Positions 1 to 6,831 of a stretch of DNA of 7,620 nucleotides are shown here, one piece after another. Both the position numbers and the translations under genes were made by a program. Within the stretch, counting starts at the first letter, position 1, and each line of letters starts with the position of its first letter. The stretch comes from Pyramidobacter sp. (GTDB taxonomy: Bacteria > Synergistota > Synergistia > Synergistales > Dethiosulfovibrionaceae), in assembly GCA_017940445.1 (NCBI GenBank), contig JAGAYQ010000186.1, positions 1-7,620 of the forward strand, written 5' to 3'. The notes under the pieces were generated by a model. It was not told the DNA's origin, made no database searches, and was given only the letters and a program-made list of their open reading frames with translations.

Positions 1-620
1 TGAGTGATGAACATGTAGGTCAGCCCCATCTCCTCCTGAAGGTCCTGCATCAGGTTGATGATCTGCGCCTGAATCGATACGTCAAGCGCCGAAACTGGCT
101 CGTCGCAGACGATGAACTTGGGTTCCAGGGCCAGCGCACGAGCCACGCCGATGCGCTGGCGCCGTCCGCCGTCGAGCTCGTGAGGATAGGAATTGGCCAG
201 ACGCCGCGCCAGTCCGACGGTGTCCATCAGCGAAGCGACGTGACGGGCCAAGTCGCGCTCGCTGCGATGCTTTTTGTAGATCAGCAGCGGCTCGGCGATC
301 AGCTGTCCGACAGACATGCGAGGATTGAGCGACGAGAACGGATCCTGAAAGATCATCTGCATGTCTTCGCGCAGATCTTTGATCTGCTTTTCGTTCACGC
401 GCGAGATATCGCGTCCGTCCAAGATGATCTCGCCGGAGGTCGGCTCGTGCAGATGGATGACCGTGCGTCCCAGCGTCGATTTGCCGCAGCCGGACTCTCC
501 GACGACGCCGAGGGTCTTGCCGCGCTCAATGGTGAAAGAGACGTTGTCGACAGCATGCAGCAGGCCGCGTGGGGTCTCGAAATACTTTTTCAGATCGGTG
601 ACTTTAAGGATGGCTGTCAT
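1..620 (-). CDS. dppF: Peptide-type ABC transporter ATPase, DppF/OppF-like (3' end cut by window)
   Basis: This is the second ATPase of a peptide-family ABC importer; it hydrolyses ATP on the cytoplasmic face to power the two permeases. The frame is open from ATG at 620 to the window edge, giving 206 full residues; the C-terminal part lies outside. Visible in order: Walker A GESGCGKS (41-48), Q-loop Gln92 in IFQDPFSSLNP, signature region (149-153), Walker B FIVCDE ending in catalytic Glu174, D-loop SALD (177-180), and the start of the H-loop (FIT, then a codon beginning CA, so probably His). The signature reads LDGGR instead of LSGGQ, so the Ser that contacts the ATP gamma-phosphate is Asp; the rest is intact. 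It starts 4 bases after the stop of the upstream ATPase gene with a GAGGGG ribosome site, so it is co-transcribed and probably translationally coupled. The symbol gives the subunit role; the substrate is unknown. Confidence 0.95.
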   Translation of the reverse strand, partial: MTAILKVTDLKKYFETPRGLLHAVDNVSFTIERGKTLGVVGESGCGKSTLGRTVIHLHEPTSGEIILDGRDISRVNEKQIKDLREDMQMIFQDPFSSLNPRMSVGQLIAEPLLIYKKHRSERDLARHVASLMDTVGLARRLANSYPHELDGGRRQRIGVARALALEPKFIVCDEPVSALDVSIQAQIINLMQDLQEEMGLTYMFIT

Positions 621-624
621 GGCG

Positions 625-1605
625 TCACTTCCCCTCTTTCACAAAGTTCAGACAGCGAACGAAATGCCCGCTTTCGATCTCAGTGACAGGAATGTCACCG
701 CAGCGGCAGGCTTCTCTGGCGTTCGGGCAGCGCTCGGCAAAGACACAGCCGGAGGGCAGATTGGCGGGATCGGGCATCAGGCCGGCGATCGGCTTGAGCC
801 GGCGTACTTTCTTGTCGAAATTGGGGATGGAGCCAAACAGCCCCAGCGTGTACGGGTGCGCCGTGCGGTTATAGATATGCTCAAGCGTGCCGTATTCGAC
901 GATCTGTCCCGCATAAACGATGCCGACGCGGTCGCACACTTCGGCAACGACGCCGAGATCGTGCGTGATCAGGATCAGCGACGTGCCGAAACGTTTTTTC
1001 AGCGTCTCTATCAGGTGCAGCACCTGCTCCTGGATCGTCACATCCAGCGCAGTCGTTGGCTCGTCGGCAAGCAGGAGCGAGGGATTGCAGGCCAGGGCGA
1101 TGGCGATGACGATGCGCTGCTGCATGCCGCCGGAGAACTGATGCGGATATTCGTTGCAGCGTTCGCCTTCGATGCCGACCATCTCCATCATCTCCATGGC
1201 CTTGCGGAGAGCTTCTTTTTTCGTCACGTTCTGGTGAAGGCTGACGACCTCGGCGATCTGGTCTCCAACGGTGAGCACGGGATTGAGCGCTGTCATCGGG
1301 TCCTGGAAGATCATCGAGATCTCGTGTCCGCGGATGCGGCGCATATCTTCTTCCGATTTTTTCGTAAGGTCCTCGCCTTTATAGAGGATCGAACCGCTCA
1401 CGATCCGGCCCGGAGGGTTGGGGACAAGCCGCATGATCCCCAGAGCCGTTGTCGTCTTGCCGGCGCCGGTCTCGCCGACGAGGCCGAGCGATTCTCCCTG
1501 ATCCAGCTCAAAGCTGATGCCGTTGACGGCCTTGACGACCGATTTATCGACAAAGTAATGGATCGTCAGATCTTTGACCTCGAGGATCCTTTTGCTGTCG
1601 TTCAT
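625..1605 (-). CDS. dppD: Peptide-type ABC transporter ATPase, DppD/OppD-like, with C-terminal Cys cluster
   Basis: First ATPase of the importer, 326 residues, a normal family length. Domains: an ABC ATPase core with Walker A GETGAGKT (44-51), Q-loop Gln101, signature FSGGM (157-161), Walker B LLLADE (177-182), D-loop ALD (186-188) and H-loop His215; then the oligopeptide/dipeptide C-terminal domain with the HPYTLGL motif. The tail has cysteines at 287, 293, 300, 302 and 318. The spacing C-x5-C-x6-C plus a distal C matches the [4Fe-4S]-binding tail described for DppD from Thermoanaerobacter and related OppD proteins, so an iron-sulfur cluster is likely here (inference from that family). All ATPase motifs are canonical, unlike the partner ATPase downstream. 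ATG at 1605 follows a GGAGGGG site and lies 18 bases after the stop of the upstream permease gene. Opp and Dpp cannot be told apart from sequence alone. Confidence 0.96.
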   Translation of the reverse strand: MNDSKRILEVKDLTIHYFVDKSVVKAVNGISFELDQGESLGLVGETGAGKTTTALGIMRLVPNPPGRIVSGSILYKGEDLTKKSEEDMRRIRGHEISMIFQDPMTALNPVLTVGDQIAEVVSLHQNVTKKEALRKAMEMMEMVGIEGERCNEYPHQFSGGMQQRIVIAIALACNPSLLLADEPTTALDVTIQEQVLHLIETLKKRFGTSLILITHDLGVVAEVCDRVGIVYAGQIVEYGTLEHIYNRTAHPYTLGLFGSIPNFDKKVRRLKPIAGLMPDPANLPSGCVFAERCPNAREACRCGDIPVTEIESGHFVRCLNFVKEGK

Positions 1606-1623
1606 GGAATTCCCCTCCGATCA

Positions 1624-2526
1624 TCAGGACTTGAGCCGCGGGTCGAGCGCGTCGCGCAGGCCGTCGCCGAACAGGTTGAAAGCAAACACCGTGATCATGA
1701 TGGCGACGCCGGGGAACGTGATCAGGTTCCAGTGGTCGCGGATGAACTGCCGGCCGGTGGAGAGCATCCCGCCCCACTCAGGCGTCGGCGCAGGCACGCC
1801 CAGGCCGATGAAGCTGAGTCCGGAGATCGTCAGGATCGCCGTGGCAATGCCCATCGACACCTGAACGATGATCGGCGCCATGGCGTTGGGCAGCACGTAC
1901 TTCCAGATAATGCGAAGGCTTGACGCTCCCGTAGAGCGGGCCGCCTCGATGTACTGCTCGCCGCGAACAGTGATCACAGCGGAGCGCGTCACGCGCGCGA
2001 AACTGGACATCAGCCCCAGGCCTATCGCCAGGATCAGATTGGGGATACTGTTCCCCAGCGCCGCAACGATCGAGATGCCCAGCAGCAGGTTGGGCACAGC
2101 CAAAAGCACGTCGACGCAGCGCATGATCACGTTGTCGATCCAGCCGCCGTAAAATCCGGCGATGCATCCGGCAGCGGTACCGATCACGCAGGCGATGAGC
2201 ACTGAGCTGAGCCCGATCGTCAGCGATGTGCGGCAGCCCCAGATGACGCGGGTGAAGATGTCGCGTCCCAGTTCGTCAGTCCCCATCCAGTGCTGCGAAG
2301 ACAGCGGCAGGTAGCGCATCCTCAGGTTCGGCTTCGCGTAGTCAGGGCCGCTGATCTGTCCGGGAAAGAGCGCGCAGATCACGAGCACGATGATGATCGC
2401 CAGTCCCAGGACCGCAGCCCGGTTGCGCATGAAGCGCTTGAGGATGTCCTTCATCTGGCCGCGGCTGGTGATCGAGATCTCTTCAAGAGATTCGTCCAGC
2501 ACGGTCGTGTTTTCAAGGTCGTTCAT
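1624..2526 (-). CDS. dppC: Peptide-type ABC transporter permease, DppC/OppC-like
   Basis: Second inner-membrane permease of the importer, 300 residues, typical for DppC. A hydrophilic N-terminus of about 36 residues precedes transmembrane segment 1 (about 37-54). Next comes the OppC-type extracytoplasmic hallmark MGTDELGRDI (81-90), then the binding-protein-dependent transport core with further membrane segments. The cytoplasmic EAA coupling loop is clear: E194-A-A, then Gly200, continuing to a LPN motif; this loop docks on the ATPases. The protein ends with the family-typical GDGLRDALDPRLK. The ATG at 2526 directly abuts the TAA of the upstream permease gene (no bases between). Its GA-rich ribosome site (GAGGGGGGAG) lies inside the last codons of that gene, so translation of the two permeases is very likely coupled, which fits their 1:1 use in one complex. 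Confidence 0.96.
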   Translation of the reverse strand: MNDLENTTVLDESLEEISITSRGQMKDILKRFMRNRAAVLGLAIIIVLVICALFPGQISGPDYAKPNLRMRYLPLSSQHWMGTDELGRDIFTRVIWGCRTSLTIGLSSVLIACVIGTAAGCIAGFYGGWIDNVIMRCVDVLLAVPNLLLGISIVAALGNSIPNLILAIGLGLMSSFARVTRSAVITVRGEQYIEAARSTGASSLRIIWKYVLPNAMAPIIVQVSMGIATAILTISGLSFIGLGVPAPTPEWGGMLSTGRQFIRDHWNLITFPGVAIMITVFAFNLFGDGLRDALDPRLKS

Positions 2527-3501
2527 TTACGCTCCCCCCTCTGCTGACTTCTTCACGTACTGAGAACGGCGGGGCTTGAGGTACTGCGAGCGGATACGGG
2601 GATCGACATAAGCGTACAGCACGTCGACGATCAGATTGACGATCGACATGGCCAGGGCGATGAACATGATGCCGCCCTGCACGAGCGGCGCGTTCTTCAC
2701 CTTGATAGCGCCGATGATCAGATTGCCGAGTCCGGGGATGGCAAAAACCACCTCGCTGATCGCGGCACCGCCGAGCATCTTGCCGAAGTTGACGCCGACC
2801 ACGGTCATGACAGGGATGATCGCGTTACGGAAAGCATGATGCCAGACGACTTTCATCTCGGTCTGCCCCTTGGAACGGGCCGTGCGCACGTAATCCTGAC
2901 GGATCGCCTCAAGCATGCTCGACCTTGTCATGCGCATGACAGCCGCCGCCGAAGAGGTGCCGATCGTCAGCGCCGGCAGCACGACATGCTTCCAGGAGCT
3001 GAAGCCCGAAGACGGAAACCACTTGAGCACGACTGAAAAGAGGATGATCAGCAGCAGTCCCTGCCAGAAGTTCGGCATCGACACGCCGATCATCGCCAGG
3101 ACGCGGCAGATATTGTCCCATATCGTGTACTGTTTCACCGCTGAGACGATCCCTGTGACGATCCCCAGGACGACCGCGATCAGCGTGCTGAAAAAGGCCA
3201 GCTGGAACGTCGTCGGGAAGCGGCTCATGATCTCCACGATCACGGGCTGCTTCGTCGTGTAGGAGATTCCCAGATCGCCGGTGAGCGCTTTTTTGATGTA
3301 GTTGAAATACTGGATGATGAACGGTTCGTTGAGACCGTTTTCGGCGCGAAACTTCGCCTTGTCCTCCACCGTCGCCATATCGCCGAGGATGTAATCCTCC
3401 GGCTTTCCGGGCGAAAAGTACATCATGCTGAACACCAGCAGGACGACGCCCAGCATAACAGGGACCATCATCAGGATGCGTTTGCCGATAAACTTAAGCA
3501 T
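2527..3501 (-). CDS. dppB: Peptide-type ABC transporter permease, DppB/OppB-like
   Basis: First inner-membrane permease, 324 residues. It opens with MLKFIGKRILMMVPVMLGV, the standard DppB start, with transmembrane segment 1 at about 9-30. An extracytoplasmic loop follows, then the family motif LTGDLGISY (73-81), then the transport core with about five more membrane segments. The EAA-type coupling loop is present but degenerate (RTARSKG, 206-212, followed by RNAIIPV), as is usual for DppB. A basic tail rich in Arg and Lys ends the protein. The start at 3501 is chosen on the conserved N-terminus; the best ribosome site (GGAAGGAGAG) lies about a dozen bases upstream, a little far, so initiation may be moderate. 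An intrinsic terminator sits between this gene and the binding-protein gene, so expression of the permease/ATPase block probably depends on read-through. Confidence 0.96.
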   Translation of the reverse strand: MLKFIGKRILMMVPVMLGVVLLVFSMMYFSPGKPEDYILGDMATVEDKAKFRAENGLNEPFIIQYFNYIKKALTGDLGISYTTKQPVIVEIMSRFPTTFQLAFFSTLIAVVLGIVTGIVSAVKQYTIWDNICRVLAMIGVSMPNFWQGLLLIILFSVVLKWFPSSGFSSWKHVVLPALTIGTSSAAAVMRMTRSSMLEAIRQDYVRTARSKGQTEMKVVWHHAFRNAIIPVMTVVGVNFGKMLGGAAISEVVFAIPGLGNLIIGAIKVKNAPLVQGGIMFIALAMSIVNLIVDVLYAYVDPRIRSQYLKPRRSQYVKKSAEGGA

Positions 3502-3544
3502 ACGCCGCTATTCTCTCCTTCCTCGCGTACTATCTTTCTTGAAA

Positions 3545-3578
3545 AAGCAGCCGGATCCCGTGAAGAGTCCGGCTGCTT
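3545..3578 (-). terminator. Intrinsic terminator between binding-protein and permease genes
   Basis: A perfect 11-bp inverted repeat (arms 3545-3555 and 3568-3578, AAGCAGCCGGA with its complement) encloses a 12-base loop. In the minus-strand transcript the stem runs into a short T-tract (TTTTTC across 3546-3541), as in Rho-independent terminators. The run of T is short and partly within the stem, which suggests partial rather than complete termination. The 105-base gap also holds a weaker 5-bp stem (3583-3587 with 3597-3601) just after the upstream stop codon, which could help protect the 3' end of a short binding-protein mRNA. On the plus strand there is no T-tract, so the orientation is clear. 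Confidence 0.75.
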
Positions 3579-3606
3579 CTGTGTTCATATGACCCGTGAA
3601 CGATGA

Positions 3607-5094
3607 TTACTCTTCGACTTCCCAGTCCTTCACGTTGACGCGGAAGATCGTCGTGGGCATGATGAAGTTCTTGATCTTGTCGCTGACGCCGAAGATCGTG
3701 TCAGCCTCGGCAAACGGGATCGAATAGCGCTTCTCATAGAGATAATCCTGGATCTCGCTGAGCAGGGCCTTGCGCTCCTCGCGGCCGTAGAGCGTCTTCA
3801 GCTTCTTGAGCATGCCGTCAAGCTTCATATCGTTGGGCGCAAGGCGTGAGCCGAACTCCTTTTCGTAAATGATGAGGATGTTGGAGATCTCGTTGGCCGT
3901 CGCCGTGCGGATCGAAGCCTCCCAGGGGCCCTGAGCCTCGCGGGTGGCCAGAGCGCTCTGCTCGATGTGAGCGTTCACGCCGATCGCAGCCCAGTACGCC
4001 TGGACGATCTCGCCCATCTGCTGATACAGAGCTTCGGGCAGCAGGTGCAGCTCGATGTCGAAGCCGTTCGGATAGCCGGCCTCGGCCAGGAGAGCCTTGG
4101 CCTTCTCAGGATCATACTTCCAGCCGCCCATGTCCTTCCAGCCCTCGACGATCGAGGGGTACACGCCCGTCATCGCGTGCGCGTGACCGTCGAACGAAGC
4201 GTCGGCCAGAGCGGGGATGTCGATGGCGTAGGACAGAGCGTAGCGGACCTTCTGATTGGACAGGATGGGATGGTTCATCGCCATCGTCACGAGGTAGTAC
4301 TTCTCGGAACGGCCGGACTCGACATGATAGCCGTCGATCGCGTTGACGCGGTCAATGTCGGAGCCGTTGATGTAGAACGCGAAGTCGGCGGCGCCGGTCT
4401 CGAGCTCGATCACGCGCGAAGCAGGCTCGGGCACGAACTTGAGCAGCACGTTCTTCGTCTTGGCGGGCGTGCCCCAGTACTTTTCGTTGCGCTCAAAGAG
4501 GATGCTGGCGCCGTTGGTCCACTTGACCAGCTTGTACGCGCCGGAACCGATGGGAGCGCGGGCGTAGTCCTTCTCGCCCATCTCCTCCATGGCCTTCTTG
4601 CAGCCGATCCAGCAGCGGCCGCTGGCAAGGACGTTGAATACAGGCGCGTAGGGATTGTGCATGGCAAGCACGACCGTGTAGGGATCTTCTGCATAGGAAG
4701 CCTTTTCATCGTACCAGATCATCGTCGAGTACGAGGTGGAATCGTCCTTCGTGCGGGCAAGGCTGAACAGAACGTCCTCAGCCGTCAGCGGGTAGCCGTT
4801 CGAGAACACCACGTCATGACGCAGGTGCATGCGCAGGTGCGTGCTGTCGATGAACTCCCAGCTCGTCGCCAGACGGGGGATCTCCTTGCCCTCGCGGTCA
4901 AGATCGACCAGCGAGTCGTAGATCAGCGTCATAACGATGTTGTTGGAGATGCCGTTGCCGCGGCGGGGATCGAGCGTGTCGGGCTCAAGCTCGTTCACCA
5001 TCGTGATGGTGTCCTTGAACTTCGCCTGCGCAGGCGCATGGGCCATTCCCATGAGCACGCCGGCGCACAGAACTGCTGCCAGATACTTTTTCAT
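3607..5094 (-). CDS. Exported substrate-binding protein, ABC transporter family 5 (DppA/OppA-like)
   Basis: This is the receptor that captures the ligand outside the inner membrane and delivers it to the permeases; 495 residues, normal for SBP_bac_5. Residues 1-24 form a signal peptide (MKKY, hydrophobic core, then APAQA) with likely signal peptidase I cleavage after Ala24. The only nearby cysteine, Cys10, is preceded by Leu and fits no lipobox, so the protein is probably soluble and periplasmic. Family motifs follow: EPDTLDP (37-43), IYDSLVDLD (58-66), a region ending LTAEDVLFSL (103-112) and IGSGAYKLVKW (182-192). Cys161 and Cys165 (RCWIGC) could form a disulfide. The frame runs open to an ATG at 5136, but the start at 5094 is preferred: the signal peptide begins there and AGGAGG lies 7 bases upstream. 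Family-5 proteins bind peptides, nickel, glutathione, opines and more, so the ligand is not predictable. Confidence 0.95.
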   Translation of the reverse strand: MKKYLAAVLCAGVLMGMAHAPAQAKFKDTITMVNELEPDTLDPRRGNGISNNIVMTLIYDSLVDLDREGKEIPRLATSWEFIDSTHLRMHLRHDVVFSNGYPLTAEDVLFSLARTKDDSTSYSTMIWYDEKASYAEDPYTVVLAMHNPYAPVFNVLASGRCWIGCKKAMEEMGEKDYARAPIGSGAYKLVKWTNGASILFERNEKYWGTPAKTKNVLLKFVPEPASRVIELETGAADFAFYINGSDIDRVNAIDGYHVESGRSEKYYLVTMAMNHPILSNQKVRYALSYAIDIPALADASFDGHAHAMTGVYPSIVEGWKDMGGWKYDPEKAKALLAEAGYPNGFDIELHLLPEALYQQMGEIVQAYWAAIGVNAHIEQSALATREAQGPWEASIRTATANEISNILIIYEKEFGSRLAPNDMKLDGMLKKLKTLYGREERKALLSEIQDYLYEKRYSIPFAEADTIFGVSDKIKNFIMPTTIFRVNVKDWEVEE

Positions 5095-5101
5095 GATTCT
5101 T

Positions 5102-5107
5102 CCTCCT
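5102..5107 (-). promoter_or_regulatory. Ribosome binding site fixing the start of the binding-protein gene
   Basis: On the minus strand this reads AGGAGG, a perfect Shine-Dalgarno core, 7 bases before the ATG at 5094. It lies inside the longer open frame that starts at 5136, and it decides in favour of the downstream ATG, which also begins the signal peptide. Confidence 0.85.
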
Positions 5108-5203
5108 GCTTCGATTTGATTTACTGAAGGATACACTGATTAAATGAGCCCACAGGGCGCGGGTGAATTCATCAACGTTTCCTGAAATCACGGCGCTCTG
5201 CCG

Positions 5204-6031
5204 TTATTTCCTGATCGTATCGTACACGTCGCCGCGGCGGTTTTTCAGCGACGGCAGATTCGCGCGCACCTTGTCGAGATAATCAAGATCGATCTCGCCG
5301 ATCGCAATGCCGGCGCGTTCGGGAGCACGGGCGACGATCGTACCCCAGGGATCGATGATGACGCTGTCGCCGAACGAATCGGACACGCCGCGCTTTTTGC
5401 CGTACTGACCGGCGGCAACGACGTAGCATGTGTTTTCGATCGCGCGGGCGCGCAAAATCGCTTCCCAGTGGTCCTTGCCGGTCGCCATGCGGAAGTTGGC
5501 GGGCGTGAAGAGGATCTGCGCGCCCTGGAGCGCCATCCAGCGGTACATTTCAGGGAAGCGGATGTCGTAGCAGATCGACAGTCCCAGATGCCCCATCTCC
5601 GTCTCCACGGTGACCATCTTGTCGCCGGGCTTGATCTTCGCCGACTCCTCCGCGACCGAACCGTCCGGCAGCGTGATGTCGAACGTGTGCAGCTTGCGGT
5701 ATTTGGCGACCATTTTCCCGGTGGGATCGAGCACCGCCGTCGTGTTGAACTTGCGGTCGCCTTCTGGATTCACCTCGGCAATGCTGCCGCAGTGGATCCA
5801 GATGCCGTGCTCGCGGGCCTTCTCGGCCATCAGCGAAATCGTGCGTCCCTCGGGGACCAGCTCCGGGGCTTCCTGCCCGTCGTCAATGACGTTGAACACT
5901 TCCGGGAACGAGACGAACTTCGCCCCCTTCGCTGCTGCCTCGTCGATGAATCCGCAGGCGGCCTTGAGATTGGCATCCTTGTTGTCGCGGGTATCCATCT
6001 GGATCACCGCCATCAGGTACTTTCTCATCAT
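5204..6031 (-). CDS. Nitrilase-superfamily C-N hydrolase, Nit1/Nit-Fhit-like branch
   Basis: Cytoplasmic amidase-type hydrolase of 275 residues (single domain, no signal peptide). The nitrilase catalytic triad is complete: Glu44 in FPE, Lys113 in YRKLH and the nucleophile Cys154 in ICYDIRFPE; a Glu pair at 128-129 may supply the second conserved Glu. The stretch HWEAILRARAIE, CYVVAAGQ, a D-S-V-I-I-D-PWGTIVAR block and the ending R-A-N-LPSLKNRRGDVY resemble the Nit1/Nit-Fhit branch, whose eukaryotic and E. coli (YbeM) members hydrolyse the amide of deaminated glutathione. Bacterial members next to transporters may act on other substrates, for example omega-amides or N-carbamoyl compounds, so only the amidase chemistry is firm. 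Two adjacent ATGs (6031, 6028) follow GGAG by 5 and 8 bases; the second may be the true start. It lies 18 bases after the creatininase-family gene, so the two are surely one transcript. Confidence 0.93.
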   Translation of the reverse strand: MMRKYLMAVIQMDTRDNKDANLKAACGFIDEAAAKGAKFVSFPEVFNVIDDGQEAPELVPEGRTISLMAEKAREHGIWIHCGSIAEVNPEGDRKFNTTAVLDPTGKMVAKYRKLHTFDITLPDGSVAEESAKIKPGDKMVTVETEMGHLGLSICYDIRFPEMYRWMALQGAQILFTPANFRMATGKDHWEAILRARAIENTCYVVAAGQYGKKRGVSDSFGDSVIIDPWGTIVARAPERAGIAIGEIDLDYLDKVRANLPSLKNRRGDVYDTIRK

Positions 6032-6049
6032 TTCATCTCCGTATCCGGG

Positions 6050-6772
6050 TTAATTCCACTGTATCAGGAACGCGACAATGCGCTCCACAGCCTTCGTGAC
6101 GATCTGCTCGCCTTTTTCGGCGCTGGCCGGCGTGGGATCGCCGACGTGCGCTTCAGGGTACATTTCAACAAACGGCGTAAACGTCGGGATGTCGGCGTAT
6201 TCATTTGTGAGCAGTCCCACGTCCTTGAACCGCTCCGTCTTCACCAGATCAGGGCGCAGATACATGAACGTCGAAGTTCCCGCTTCGGCCGCGTGCGCGT
6301 GCGCGGGGCGGCCTTCGTACTTGAGCACGTCCTTGCACAGCGGCTGGATGAAACGCCACCAGTCGATCAGGCAGCACTTCACGCCTTTGGTGCGGCGCAG
6401 GTGAGTGCCGATCTCAGTGATGACCGAAACGTTGCCAAGGTGCGGTCCGATGAAGCAGAAGCGGTTCACGCCGGTCTCGACAAGGCTTTCAACGATATCG
6501 AGCAGGTAATTGCGCAGCGACTCGGGACGGACGGTGATCGTGCCGCCCTCGGGAGCAAACAGGCTTTCGGAGTAGCCGACGGGCACCGAAGGCCCAACGA
6601 CCCAGCCGATTTCTTTCGATACGCGCTCGGCGATGTCTTCGGCAACAAGCGTATCAGCCCCGACGGGAAGGTGAGGTCCCCACACCTCAAACGCGCCAAC
6701 GGGAAGGAGCATCGCGTGAGTTTTTGCGACCTCAGCGCGATAATCGACGTAGTTCATCTCTTTCATCAGCAT
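6050..6772 (-). CDS. Creatininase-family amidohydrolase homologue with altered metal site
   Basis: 240 residues, the usual length of the creatininase fold, cytoplasmic. The family hydrolyses cyclic or linear amides with two metals and includes creatininase, MftE (peptide cleavage in mycofactocin maturation) and FAPy deformylase. Seen here: LPVGAFEVWGPHLPVGAD (23-40), the GYSES...GGTITV region (66-81), IGPHLGN (108-114) and HAHAAEAGTS (158-167). Likely ligands Glu29, Asp40, His111 and Glu163 are kept. The usual E-x-H is E-V-W here, so the His that binds the second metal in Pseudomonas creatininase (His36) is Trp31, and the usual NGHGGN is GPHLGN. The reaction is therefore unknown; a one-metal or differently coordinated hydrolase is possible. 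The start at 6772 is supported by GGAGGA 8 bases upstream. It is the first gene of the cluster, followed by an amidase and a peptide-type importer. Confidence 0.9.
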   Translation of the reverse strand: MLMKEMNYVDYRAEVAKTHAMLLPVGAFEVWGPHLPVGADTLVAEDIAERVSKEIGWVVGPSVPVGYSESLFAPEGGTITVRPESLRNYLLDIVESLVETGVNRFCFIGPHLGNVSVITEIGTHLRRTKGVKCCLIDWWRFIQPLCKDVLKYEGRPAHAHAAEAGTSTFMYLRPDLVKTERFKDVGLLTNEYADIPTFTPFVEMYPEAHVGDPTPASAEKGEQIVTKAVERIVAFLIQWN

Positions 6773-6780
6773 TGCGGCAT

Positions 6781-6786
6781 TCCTCC
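6781..6786 (-). promoter_or_regulatory. Ribosome binding site of the creatininase-family gene
   Basis: The minus strand reads GGAGGA here, 8 bases before the ATG at 6772. This spacing selects 6772 over the in-frame ATG at 6766 and over the out-of-frame ATG at 6780, which touches the site directly and would stop after four codons. Confidence 0.8.
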
Positions 6787-6831
6787 AAAATATTTCATTA
6801 TCGTTATTTAATTTTTACGCTTTACGGAGTC

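Noticed and set aside
361..1923. A 520-residue open frame on the plus strand.
   Set aside because: It lies antisense to the two ABC ATPase genes and the permease, crosses gene boundaries and has no recognisable domain; its Arg/Asp/His-rich composition is the usual shadow of GC-rich genes on the other strand.
3967..5127. A 386-residue open frame on the plus strand opposite the binding-protein gene.
   Set aside because: Arg/Val/His-rich low-information sequence with no motif; the minus-strand gene has clear family motifs, a signal peptide and a strong ribosome site.
5095..5136. Upstream ATG at 5136 as the start of the binding protein.
   Set aside because: It would put 14 polar residues before the signal peptide, and the AGGAGG site lies inside this stretch, 7 bases before the ATG at 5094.
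5108..5203. Possible separate promoter in front of the binding-protein gene.
   Set aside because: Hexamers such as TTGATG and TGTATC can be found, but no pair has a good sequence and 16-18 base spacing; a weak promoter cannot be excluded.
5190..5204. Small inverted repeat ACGGC-5-GCCGT at the end of the nitrilase gene, considered as a terminator.
   Set aside because: Only 5 bp of stem and no T-tract on the minus strand; read-through into the binding-protein gene is more likely.
6766..6780. Four-codon reading frame starting at the ATG at 6780.
   Set aside because: It touches the Shine-Dalgarno site with no spacer and is far too short to call; most likely chance.
5468..6811. A 447-residue open frame on the plus strand opposite both hydrolase genes.
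   Set aside because: It spans two real genes and the gap between them in antisense and shows no domain; composition is that of a shadow frame.
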